Positions 1 through 6,815 of a stretch of 14,402 nucleotides of DNA are shown here, one piece after another. Under the pieces are notes generated by a model. The model had not been told where the DNA came from. It made no database searches and saw nothing but the letters and a program-made list of their open reading frames with translations. The stretch spans positions 1-14,402 of the forward strand of contig SBAY01000154.1 in assembly GCA_005239945.1 (NCBI GenBank), read 5' to 3'. A program made the translations under genes and the position numbers. The stretch comes from Nitrospira sp. GTDB lineage: Bacteria > UBA9089 > CG2-30-40-21 > SBAY01. Position 1 is the first letter of the stretch; every line of letters starts with the position of its first letter.

Positions 1-98
1 ACACAGGCGAAGCCTACCCTTTTTAAATTAACATACCATCTTGTCCCCGAATCCTACCTTAAAAAGAAGAACCCTGAAAATTTACTCTTCAGAACTGC
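1..98. repeat. Left copy of a 98-bp inverted repeat bounding the window
   Basis: Bases 1-98 are the exact reverse complement of 14304-14401; I see no mismatch over the 98 bases. The outer edge contains a small hairpin (AGGC-GAA-GCCT, 5-15). Identity stops at 98, but the next stretch remains loosely similar to the other end: an A-rich tract of 16 bases, then CCTTGAC and an ATGRTAATAT motif, that is, a promoter reading inward. It could be one end of a dispersed element carrying an outward promoter, or a repeat at which a metagenome contig was broken at both ends. No coding potential is recognised. Confidence 0.9.
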
Positions 99-114
99 CC
101 CTTAAAAAATCTCC

Positions 115-143
115 TTGACTTTCATTAAAAAACATGGTAATAT
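115..143 (+). promoter_or_regulatory. Sigma70-type promoter of the glycosyltransferase gene
   Basis: The -35 box TTGACT (115-120) and -10 box TAATAT (138-143) are 17 bases apart. A TG one base before the -10 (135-136) makes an extended -10, and an A-rich tract at 103-109 could act as an UP element. The expected transcription start, about 7 bases after the -10, is near 150, only 3-4 bases before the ATG at 154. The mRNA would then be almost leaderless, and no Shine-Dalgarno sequence is present. Confidence 0.75.
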
Positions 144-153
144 TTCCCCGGAA

Positions 154-900
154 ATGGAAGATAACAAAACAAAGGTTGTTATAATCATGCCTGCGTATAA
201 TGCGGCTAAGACGCTTAATATGACTTATGTGCAAATACCGGAAGGGGTTGCCGATGAGATTATATTAGTTGATGACGCCAGTAAGGATGAAACTACACAA
301 CTGGCTAATAAACTCAATTTAAAGGTAATTACTCATCCTCATAATGTTGGCTACGGCGGTAACCAAAAAACCTGCTATATGGAGGCATTAAGAGATAAAG
401 CAGATATAGTTATTATGCTTCACCCTGATGGGCAATATGACCCAAAGGTATTACCTCAACTAATAGAGCCAATCAAACAAGGTAAAGCGGATATGGTTTT
501 AGGTTCTCGGATGTTGATTAAAGGTGCGGCTCTAAAAGGTAAGATGCCTATATATAAAATTTTGGCAAATAAATTTCTGACCACTATCGAAAATCTGGTG
601 TTTGGCACAAAATTTTCTGAATGCCATACCGGCTATAGAGCCTATAGTAGAAAATTCCTTGAAACAGTCCCTTTCTTGCGGAATTCAAATAATTTTGTCT
701 TTGATACCGAGATAATTGCTCAGGCGGTATATTTTAAATTTAAGGTAGCAGAAATCCCTGTGAGCACTAAATATTTCAAAGACGCCTCTTCGGTTAATTT
801 TAAGGTAAGCGTTATTTATGGAATAAACACCCTGATAACCCTACTTAAATACCTCCTTCATAAATTTGGTATTGTTAAATTTAAGATATTTAAACCATAA
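154..900 (+). CDS. Family 2 glycosyltransferase (dolichyl-phosphate mannose synthase-like)
   Basis: This 248-residue protein has a GT-A fold glycosyltransferase family 2 sequence. It has the N-terminal strand VVIIMPAYNAAKTL (8-21), the nucleotide-binding VDDASKD (39-45), the metal-binding PDGQYDP (91-97) in place of the usual DADGQ, GSR at 117-119, and HTGYRAY (158-164) typical of the DPM1/polyprenyl-phosphate sugar transferase group. Such enzymes move a sugar from a nucleotide donor to a lipid or surface glycan at the inner face of the membrane; the donor and acceptor cannot be read from sequence. No C-terminal membrane helix is evident. The reading frame is open back to a TTG at 115, but that codon is the promoter -35 box, so ATG 154 is chosen. 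It stands alone, with no neighbouring glycan genes in the window. Confidence 0.88.
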   Translation: MEDNKTKVVIIMPAYNAAKTLNMTYVQIPEGVADEIILVDDASKDETTQLANKLNLKVITHPHNVGYGGNQKTCYMEALRDKADIVIMLHPDGQYDPKVLPQLIEPIKQGKADMVLGSRMLIKGAALKGKMPIYKILANKFLTTIENLVFGTKFSECHTGYRAYSRKFLETVPFLRNSNNFVFDTEIIAQAVYFKFKVAEIPVSTKYFKDASSVNFKVSVIYGINTLITLLKYLLHKFGIVKFKIFKP

Positions 901-928
901 CATTTTACAGCCTAATGCTCTGTCATAC

Positions 929-1040
929 CTCAATTGATGGATTAAAGTAACACAAGCATCCTTGCTTGTGATTATTCGTTTATTCCTCAATCTGGAAGAT
1001 TGAGTTACTTTATTACTATTGTTCTTATCCATCAATTGAG
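929..1040. repeat. Cloverleaf inverted-repeat element between convergent genes
   Basis: Three levels of perfect pairing are nested here. The outer stem is 929-942 with 1027-1040 (14 bp, CTCAATTGATGGAT). The middle stem is 943-951 with 1004-1012 (9 bp). Two hairpins lie inside: CACAAGCA-TCCT-TGCTTGTG (951-970) and CTCAATCT-GGA-AGATTGAG (986-1004). It fills the gap between two convergent genes and may serve as a bidirectional terminator, although neither side has a long T-run. The fold resembles a palindromic intergenic repeat rather than a tRNA: there is no CCA, T-loop or anticodon arm of proper size. Confidence 0.85.
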
Positions 1041-1051
1041 TAGTACTAAGG

Positions 1052-3898
1052 TCATAAACTTTTAGTCAATTGAATTACTTTATCTGTAGAGATATCCCTA
1101 ATAAACAATGCCCTGTTTTTAGAGTAAGTAATTTTATTATCTGCCAACCAATCAAAATCTTCAATATTCTCTTCTACCTTCTTTTCTTGTTTATCAATTA
1201 TCCAGAGGTTACCATCCTTGAGATAAGCAAGGGTTTTACCGTCACAAGACCATCTTGGGCAGTTACCTTTAACTAATTTAATTTCTTTTTCGCCTTCCCT
1301 AACCCAAATCATTCCTTCGCGTTCAAAGGCTATTTTGCCCGTTATAACAAACACATCCGGATTACTCCCCTGATTAATCAATTTCTCATAATTAGTTCCA
1401 TCCTTAGCGATGATGCAAATATTTTCCTGAGAATTTACCGGTTGGAGAACCTCTAACAAATACTCGCGGGCAATCCTGCCCTTTTCCTCATGCAATCTTT
1501 GATTTACCCTTAAATCAAAATTCCACCAATTTGAGGCACTTCTTGAGGGTTGCTCAAATATTATTTTGTCCCAGGTTATAAACCTGTCTCCGAACCAATT
1601 GGGACATTTTCCGCCAAATAAGGTAAGTTGGGATTTTTGGGTCCCATCGGAACGCATAATCCATAGGTTCCCTGCATTTTCATATACAACATATCCTTGC
1701 GAAACAAGAGGATTTTTGCCACCTTGTAAAGTGAGTAGATATTTGTTATTATCTTTTAACAGGTTATAAACCTGGAACAGGTTTATAACCTGGAAGCGGA
1801 CGATATTTCTTCCCAGATTACCATAGATAGAAACCCCATCATAGGATTTGGGGATAAATCTAAGTTTTTCAAAAGAGGATAACAGGATTACCGGCGTTCC
1901 TTGATAGATTCGCTGTTTCTTGCGGAGGGATATATCGATTAGCCAATAATCTTTGGTATCAAAGCAAATAATCTTTGGGCTACCAGAAAGCCATTGGACG
2001 GGTTTTAGTTTTGGAGGAAATAATAATTTACGGCCGGTGGAGATATTTTCTATCACCAGTCTATCTTTTTCATCGTTATAAGCTACAGATTGTCCATTTT
2101 TAGATAAAAGCGGGTTATTTTCCTTGAGCATCGATTTTTTGGTTTTACAGTCCAAATTCAGGGTTCGATAAACAAAAGACCCGTTTCTGATACCTATTCC
2201 GCACAGGGTTTGATTAGACCTCCAGCGAAGCTGACCCATTCTGATATGAGACAGATGTTGCCAATTCTTACCATTGGCATCGATAACTAATGTCCCGCGA
2301 TAGTTAGAATAGCAAATTTTGGATGAATCAGGCGACCAACAAATATCACGGGCACTATCATAAACCAATGTTCTGACAATACCACGCACAACATCAACCA
2401 CTCGCAACTCTTCTACTATGCCTTTCGCCCATTTACGAGTTATTCCATAAATAATTTTATGACCATCCGGGGACCAGACAAATTCTTCGCAAAGGCGAAT
2501 TTGCCTGTCCAGGACTTTTTTTATTACCTTTTCCCTGTTACCCTTAGAATCGAATATAACTAAGTCGGCAAAATTACCGTCTTTACTCCAATCCAGGCAG
2601 GCAATTTTATCCTTGAACCAGGAGGGAGAAAATGAACAGGTTTGAAACATAGAAGCAGACTCAACCGGTTTTTCAACAAGTTTAACAGGTTTAAAACCTG
2701 GTACAGGTTTAAAACCTGGTGCAGATTTTAAACCTGGAATCAGGTAAAGTGCATTTTCGGTTTCATAAATAATGGCCTGCCCATCAAAAGACCAGAGGAT
2801 ATTAACCTTTTTCCCAGTGTGTTCGATAATCTTTGTTTTTTGCCGGCCATCGATACTTACCATCCAGAGGTCATCGCCACTACCAACGATAAATTCATTC
2901 CCTGAAGGGGAAAGAAATATCTTTGTATTAAAAGGAAAGATTCGCATTTTATTCAGATCATCTTTGTTGAAATTTACCAGGGAGACAAGATTATCTTTAT
3001 TATAGATAATGCCGTTATCCAAACACAAAAAATGGATTGTCTTATCTTGTGATTCCTCCTGAATCGGCAAAAATTTAGGGAACATACCGTTGATAAAATC
3101 TTTTATGTCATCCTGAAGAGATGTCTGGGGATAATCGGCTAATACCTTTAAGTAAGCCTGTTTTGCAGGGATAAATTTATGTTGCAAATACAGACAAAAT
3201 CCGATCATTGCCCGAGAGTAAGGAACTATTTTACCTCTGTAAAATTTACGATTAACCTGTTGAAATTGGGAAATAGCCTTGCTAAAATTCTCTTGAGCTA
3301 AGTATACCTCCCCTTTTCTAAATAATGCCTCATCAACCAAATCCTCCTCAGGGTATTTCTTAACAACTAATTCATACGCCTGTTTAGACTTTCTGAAATT
3401 TCCTAATGCCCAATAAAGTCGTCCCATGTTATAAGCAGCCTCATCAGCTAAATCACTTTTGGGAAACAGACTTAAAAATTCTTTGAATCTGGCAATAGCC
3501 ATAACATAATCATTATTTTTAGCATAACAAAAGGGAATAAAAAATCTAACCGGCTCTAAATATTTACCTTGAGGGTATCTTTTTAATAAATCAAGGTAGG
3601 CTTTTAATGGTTTGTGCCAATTTTTGTTTGTGGTCACACATTCCTTGAATTCCATTTTACAAATATGGTAATAAACATCTTCTACATACTCAGAATCAGG
3701 ATGACTATCAATAAATTTTTTAAGTATTTCGATACCGGCAGTAGTTGACAACATTCGACTTTCACTGACCGTCTTCCAATAAATCTCACCGGTAGTTCGC
3801 CTTGCCTGCTTGATAATTATTACAGAACTGACCACACCTATAAATATGGACACTATAAGTATCAAACAGACCATAATAATCTTTTGATATAACCGCAT
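1052..3898 (-). CDS. Membrane-anchored TPR and TolB/WD40-like beta-propeller protein
   Basis: The protein has 948 residues from ATG 3898, or 953 from ATG 3913. An N-terminal membrane anchor (about residues 7-30, very hydrophobic, positive residues MRLYQK before and KQARR after) suggests a large periplasmic or extracytoplasmic part. Residues about 55-270 are tetratricopeptide/Sel1-like repeats (e.g. LADEAAYNMGRLYWALGNF). From about 285 to the end the sequence is beta-propeller blades of TolB/WD40 type, with repeated motifs such as FVWSPDGHKIIYG and ICWSPDSSKICYS and NLWIM/NLWII strands. A scaffold or binding role at the envelope is inferred; there are no catalytic motifs. The start at 3898 is preferred because the -10 box of its promoter (TATATT, 3910-3905) lies between the two ATGs. 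Three groups of a 15-bp palindrome are embedded in frame and encode PGFKPV-type repeats (388-405), FQVINL/FQVYNL (702-713) and RFITW (772-776). Confidence 0.8.
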   Translation of the reverse strand: MRLYQKIIMVCLILIVSIFIGVVSSVIIIKQARRTTGEIYWKTVSESRMLSTTAGIEILKKFIDSHPDSEYVEDVYYHICKMEFKECVTTNKNWHKPLKAYLDLLKRYPQGKYLEPVRFFIPFCYAKNNDYVMAIARFKEFLSLFPKSDLADEAAYNMGRLYWALGNFRKSKQAYELVVKKYPEEDLVDEALFRKGEVYLAQENFSKAISQFQQVNRKFYRGKIVPYSRAMIGFCLYLQHKFIPAKQAYLKVLADYPQTSLQDDIKDFINGMFPKFLPIQEESQDKTIHFLCLDNGIIYNKDNLVSLVNFNKDDLNKMRIFPFNTKIFLSPSGNEFIVGSGDDLWMVSIDGRQKTKIIEHTGKKVNILWSFDGQAIIYETENALYLIPGLKSAPGFKPVPGFKPVKLVEKPVESASMFQTCSFSPSWFKDKIACLDWSKDGNFADLVIFDSKGNREKVIKKVLDRQIRLCEEFVWSPDGHKIIYGITRKWAKGIVEELRVVDVVRGIVRTLVYDSARDICWSPDSSKICYSNYRGTLVIDANGKNWQHLSHIRMGQLRWRSNQTLCGIGIRNGSFVYRTLNLDCKTKKSMLKENNPLLSKNGQSVAYNDEKDRLVIENISTGRKLLFPPKLKPVQWLSGSPKIICFDTKDYWLIDISLRKKQRIYQGTPVILLSSFEKLRFIPKSYDGVSIYGNLGRNIVRFQVINLFQVYNLLKDNNKYLLTLQGGKNPLVSQGYVVYENAGNLWIMRSDGTQKSQLTLFGGKCPNWFGDRFITWDKIIFEQPSRSASNWWNFDLRVNQRLHEEKGRIAREYLLEVLQPVNSQENICIIAKDGTNYEKLINQGSNPDVFVITGKIAFEREGMIWVREGEKEIKLVKGNCPRWSCDGKTLAYLKDGNLWIIDKQEKKVEENIEDFDWLADNKITYSKNRALFIRDISTDKVIQLTKSL
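1572..1586. repeat. Palindrome CAGGTTATAAACCTG inside a coding region
   Basis: A single copy of the CAGGTTNNNAACCTG palindrome in the TPR/propeller gene. On the coding (minus) strand it is read as AGG TTT ATA ACC TGG, giving RFITW, a different phase from the other copies. Confidence 0.8.
1760..1795. repeat. Tandem pair of coding palindromes, 18-bp period
   Basis: CAGGTTATAAACCTG (1760-1774) and CAGGTTTATAACCTG (1778-1792) are followed in each case by GAA, giving an 18-bp repeat. On the minus strand they read TTC CAG GTT ATA AAC CTG and TTC CAG GTT TAT AAC CTG, encoding FQVINL-FQVYNL. Confidence 0.9.
2686..2737. repeat. Tandem triplet of coding palindromes, 18-bp period
   Basis: CAGGTTTAAAACCTG occurs at 2686-2700 and 2704-2718, with a slightly diverged CAGATTTTAAACCTG at 2722-2736. 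The start-to-start distance is 18 bp. In the minus-strand gene they encode PGLKSA, PGFKPV and PGFKPV, read in yet another phase (CCA GGT TTT AAA CCT GTA). Confidence 0.92.
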
Positions 3899-3904
3899 AA
3901 TTCT

Positions 3905-3933
3905 AATATACATTTTTTATTGACAAATGTCAA
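3905..3933 (-). promoter_or_regulatory. Promoter of the TPR/propeller gene (leaderless)
   Basis: On the minus strand TTGACA (3933-3928) is followed after 17 bases by TATATT (3910-3905). Six bases then separate the -10 box from ATG at 3898, so the predicted start point falls at or next to the initiation codon. There is no Shine-Dalgarno sequence. This is the arrangement typical of leaderless transcripts. Confidence 0.72.
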
Positions 3934-3948
3934 GAAAAATGATAGAAT
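3920..3948 (+). promoter_or_regulatory. Promoter of the yicC-gmk-coaBC operon
   Basis: A consensus TTGACA (3920-3925), a 17-base spacer and TAGAAT (3943-3948) read rightward. The -35 lies back to back with the -35 of the divergent gene: the two hexamers are 2 bp apart and together make the palindrome TTGACAAATGTCAA (3920-3933). Both RNA polymerases would compete for this site. The -10 box forms the left edge of the 64-bp palindrome, so transcription should start inside it, near 3955. Confidence 0.78.
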
Positions 3949-4006
3949 AGAGATTATATGTCTTATAGGTCATATATGACCTATAAGACATATAATCTCT
4001 ATTCTA
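3943..4006. repeat. Perfect 64-bp palindrome in the yicC leader
   Basis: The two 32-bp arms (3943-3974 and 3975-4006) are exact reverse complements with no loop and no mismatch; the centre lies between 3974 and 3975 within GTCATATATGAC. From a start point near 3955 the leader RNA would fold into a stem of about 20 bp just upstream of the yicC ribosome-binding site (AAAGGA, 4006-4011). The same 7-mer GAAAAAT lies just outside both edges (3934-3940 and 4010-4016), which may be a trace of insertion. It could also act in DNA form as an operator or cruciform. Confidence 0.93.
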
Positions 4007-4016
4007 AAGGAAAAAT

Positions 4017-4892
4017 ATGCTTAAAAGTATGACCGGCTATGGTCGGAGTAGTAATGAATATCTTATCGTAGAGATTCAAGCGGTAAATCATAAGTATTGT
4101 GAGATAAAGGTTTCCTTGCCTCCTTTTATGACCTACCTTGAAAATAAAATCAAGGAATATGTTATAACTGAGGTGGCACGGGGAAAACTCTATATCCCGA
4201 TTATCCTTAAAAATCCGAATACATCTGTCAGTAAATTCCAGCTCGATAAGGAGTTAGCCAGGACATACCTTAAGTCTTTTCGGGAACTAAGTAAATCCTT
4301 ACGACTAAAAGATGACCTTAAATTAAGTCATCTAATTGGTCTAGAAGGCATTGTCACTACCAACCGTATCTCAGAGCAAAGGGATAAATCATGGGAAGGG
4401 TTACAAAAACCATTAGCTCAAGCCTTAGAGGAATTGATTGCTACCAGGGTTGTTGAGGGTGAAAAAATAGAGTCGGAATTTAAAACAAGACTTAACTCTA
4501 TGGTAGAATTAGTTACCGAGATCGAACAAAGGGCTCCCCAGGTAGTTCTGGACTATAAAGAAAAATTACAGAAAAGGTTGGAGACCTTACAGATAAATTT
4601 TGACAAGACACATCTTGATGAAACCCGTCTTTACCAGGAAATAGCCCTATTTGCGGATAAATGTGATATTACGGAGGAACTTCTGCGTCTAAAAAGTCAT
4701 CTTCAGCAATTTAGTGATAGTATCACTTCAGATAAGCCGGTAGGTCGACAATTAGAATTTTTAGCCCAGGAATTACATCGGGAGATAAATACCATCGGTT
4801 CTAAAACAGGGGATTTGAAGATTATCCAATTGGTTCTTAATGCCAAAAATGAATTGGAAAAGATTCGGGAACAAATACAAAATGTGGAGTAG
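4017..4892 (+). CDS. yicC: YicC/YloC family endoribonuclease
   Basis: The 291-residue protein has the usual family length and begins with the signature MLKSMTGYGR. The N-terminal YicC domain runs to about residue 155. The C-terminal DUF1732 domain (about 205-291) carries the conserved block EIALFADKCDITEEL followed by KPVGRQLEFLAQELHREINT and IGSKTGD. Members of the family cleave RNA in the cytoplasm as hexamers. It is first in the operon with gmk, its common partner in many bacteria. The ribosome-binding site AAAGGA is 5 bases before ATG 4017. Its leader contains the 64-bp palindrome, so the message may itself be a structured RNase target. The stop codon TAG (4890-4892) overlaps a strong AGGAGG sequence. 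Confidence 0.93.
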   Translation: MLKSMTGYGRSSNEYLIVEIQAVNHKYCEIKVSLPPFMTYLENKIKEYVITEVARGKLYIPIILKNPNTSVSKFQLDKELARTYLKSFRELSKSLRLKDDLKLSHLIGLEGIVTTNRISEQRDKSWEGLQKPLAQALEELIATRVVEGEKIESEFKTRLNSMVELVTEIEQRAPQVVLDYKEKLQKRLETLQINFDKTHLDETRLYQEIALFADKCDITEELLRLKSHLQQFSDSITSDKPVGRQLEFLAQELHREINTIGSKTGDLKIIQLVLNAKNELEKIREQIQNVE

Positions 4893-4904
4893 GAGGTAAT
4901 GCCT

Positions 4905-4979
4905 CAATTATCAGTTAATTTTGGATTTTGGATTGAAGATATTAAAATTCCTCAATCCAAAATCGAAAATCGAAAATTG
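4905..4979. repeat. Palindromic intergenic element, copy A (yicC-gmk gap)
   Basis: 4918-4936 pairs with 4952-4970 (19 bp, one mismatch, loop 4937-4951), with weaker pairing extending to CAATT (4905) and AATTG (4979). It shares exact blocks with the nusA-rimP gap in the same + strand orientation: ATTCCTCAATCCAAAAT (4947-4963 and 13707-13723), AATTTTGGATTTT and ATTATC. The hexamer AGGAGG is found on both sides (4891-4896 and 4983-4988). Deleting the interval between them would leave the yicC stop codon overlapping the gmk ribosome-binding site. Confidence 0.82.
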
Positions 4980-4993
4980 CTAAGGAGGACATA

Positions 4994-5608
4994 ATGGGGG
5001 AAAATTTACTTATCGTGGTCTCTGCTCCTTCTGGAGCGGGCAAAACGACTATCTGTAAAAAATTGCTTCAAACTACACCTAACCTTATTTTTTCGGTATC
5101 TATGACTACCCGCAAGCCACGCGATAATGAAATTAATGGGCAGGACTACTTTTTTATCTCGACTGAGGAATTTAAGAAGCGGATCAAAAAAAATGATTTT
5201 ATAGAATGGGCAAAGGTTTATGACGACTATTACGGCACCCCTAAAAAAAACCTTGAGGATTCATTAGCCGGGATGGATGTGCTCTTAGACATCGATGTCC
5301 AGGGAGCAATGAATATAAAAAAGGAATATAGTGATAACGCGGTGTTAATCTTTATTGCCCCACCTTTTCTGGAGGATTTAAAGACAAGATTATCCAATAG
5401 AATGACCGATACATCCGAAGAAATAGAAAAACGATTTTTATTAGCCAAAGAGGAATTGAAAAATATCCTTAACTATGATTATTGTGTTATCAATGATGAT
5501 GTAGGCGTCACGGTAGGTAAATTGAAATCCATTATTATTGCCGAAAAAAACAGGGTAAAAAGAATTGGCAAGGAATTGCTGAAAAAATTGGAAGTGGAGG
5601 ATGCTTAA
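4994..5608 (+). CDS. gmk: Guanylate kinase
   Basis: This cytosolic enzyme phosphorylates GMP with ATP to GDP. The 204-residue sequence has the P-loop APSGAGKTT (11-19), the GMP-binding block TTRKPRDNE (38-46) with YFF (52-54), EWAKVYDDYYGTPK (71-84, canonical EWAEVHGNYYGTP) and DIDVQGA (99-105). The lid and C-terminal helix follow with the usual length. AAGGAGGA lies 4 bases before ATG 4994. It is the second gene of the operon and overlaps coaBC by 8 bases. In many bacteria rpoZ (RNA polymerase omega) sits between gmk and coaBC; it is absent here. Confidence 0.97.
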   Translation: MGENLLIVVSAPSGAGKTTICKKLLQTTPNLIFSVSMTTRKPRDNEINGQDYFFISTEEFKKRIKKNDFIEWAKVYDDYYGTPKKNLEDSLAGMDVLLDIDVQGAMNIKKEYSDNAVLIFIAPPFLEDLKTRLSNRMTDTSEEIEKRFLLAKEELKNILNYDYCVINDDVGVTVGKLKSIIIAEKNRVKRIGKELLKKLEVEDA

Positions 5609-6779
5609 AGATAAAAATATTGTTCTGGGAATAACAGGTAGTATTGCCGCTTATAAATCCGCGGAATTAACGAGTCAATTGGTTAAACTTGGGACGAATG
5701 TGACCATCATAATGACTAACTCCGCAACCCATTTTATCTCACCACTTACCTTAGCGACCCTATCCAAAAACAAGGTAATTACAGATTTCTTTGAGACTCC
5801 ATCGAATTTTGAGGTAGAGCATATCAGCCTGGCAGATAAGGCGGATATTCTTTTAATCGCACCAGCTACGGCAAATATCATTGGTAAAATAGCCGCTGGT
5901 ATTGCGGATGATTTTTTAACTACATTTGTCCTTGCCTGCAGAGCACCGATTTTGATTGCCCCGGCGATGAATGAAAGGATGTATCTCAATCCTATCCTTC
6001 AGGAAAATATAAAAAAACTAAAAAACCGGGGAATTTATTTTATTGAACCTGAGGTAGGCAATTTAGCCTGCGGTGAGAAGGGGATAGGGAGATTAGCCGA
6101 TGTACATAAAATTATAGTGGTGATTGGGGCTATTTTGGAACCGGTAACCCCTCTAAAAGGTAAGAAAATACTGATTACTGCAGGTGGAACTCAAGAGCCA
6201 ATTGACCCAATTCGTTACATCGGCAATCGTTCATCAGGTAAAATGGGTTATGCCTTAGCTGAGGTTGCGCAAGAATTTGGGGCCGAGGTAACGCTGATTA
6301 GTGCACCCACCCAGTTGGAACCGCCAGTAGGCGTGCAAACTATCTTTGTGGAAACCGCCTCACAAATGAGGGATGAGGTATTAAAGATATTTCCCTGCGT
6401 TGATATAGTTATAAGTGCGGCCGCCGTAGCGGATTTCTCACCAAAGGAAATAAAATCCCAGAAGATTAAAAAAACTACCTTACCGCCGGTTATAGAACTA
6501 AATAAAACCCCTGATATTTTAGCCGAGCTTGGTCAAAAAAAGCAGGCTCAAATCCTGGTTGGGTTTGCGGCAGAATCTGAAAACCTTATTGCCAATGCCA
6601 AAGTTAAACTAAAAGAGAAAAACCTGGATTTAATTGTGGCCAATGACATTAAAACAGCATTTGGCAAGGATACAACTCAAGTTACAGTTATTACCAGGGA
6701 TGGAGAAGTTGAAGAATTACCACTTTTGTCTAAAAAAGAAACGGCCAGGCAAATTATAAAAAAGGTGGAGAGTCTGTAG
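5601..6779 (+). CDS. coaBC: Bifunctional phosphopantothenoylcysteine decarboxylase / synthetase CoaBC
   Basis: The 392-residue protein catalyses two steps of coenzyme A synthesis: ligation of 4'-phosphopantothenate to cysteine (CoaB) and FMN-dependent decarboxylation of the product (CoaC). The N-terminal CoaC flavoprotein domain (about 1-175) has GITGSIAAYK (10-19), the catalytic His74 in VEHISL, PAMNERM (121-127) and the substrate-clamp Cys157 in GNLACGEKGIGRL. The CoaB domain (about 186-392) has ITAGGTQEPIDPIR (192-205), NRSSGKMG (209-216), ADFSP (277-281), the KIKK lysines (288-291) and the NDI motif (348-350). ATG 5601 is the only possible start in the frame, since a stop lies just upstream. 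GGAGG directly abuts the ATG with no spacing, so translation is probably coupled to gmk, which terminates at 5608. Confidence 0.97.
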   Translation: MLKDKNIVLGITGSIAAYKSAELTSQLVKLGTNVTIIMTNSATHFISPLTLATLSKNKVITDFFETPSNFEVEHISLADKADILLIAPATANIIGKIAAGIADDFLTTFVLACRAPILIAPAMNERMYLNPILQENIKKLKNRGIYFIEPEVGNLACGEKGIGRLADVHKIIVVIGAILEPVTPLKGKKILITAGGTQEPIDPIRYIGNRSSGKMGYALAEVAQEFGAEVTLISAPTQLEPPVGVQTIFVETASQMRDEVLKIFPCVDIVISAAAVADFSPKEIKSQKIKKTTLPPVIELNKTPDILAELGQKKQAQILVGFAAESENLIANAKVKLKEKNLDLIVANDIKTAFGKDTTQVTVITRDGEVEELPLLSKKETARQIIKKVESL

Positions 6780-6815
6780 GCCATTAGAAAGGAAAAAATT
6801 ATAACCTCACAGCAT

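Noticed and set aside
841..1035. 64-codon minus-strand ORF over the glycosyltransferase end and cloverleaf
   Set aside because: It overlaps a solid gene on the other strand and is made largely of palindrome sequence; no ribosome-binding site and no recognisable family.
929..1040. tRNA-like cloverleaf
   Set aside because: The stem sizes, lack of a T-loop, anticodon arm and CCA end do not fit a tRNA; treated as a palindromic repeat.
1760..2737. CRISPR array in the tandem palindromes
   Set aside because: Units are 18 bp with 3-bp gaps, in frame within a gene, and there are no unique spacers or cas genes.
6780..6815. Terminator between convergent coaBC and HD-GYP genes
   Set aside because: The 36-base gap shows no inverted repeat or T-run strong enough to call.
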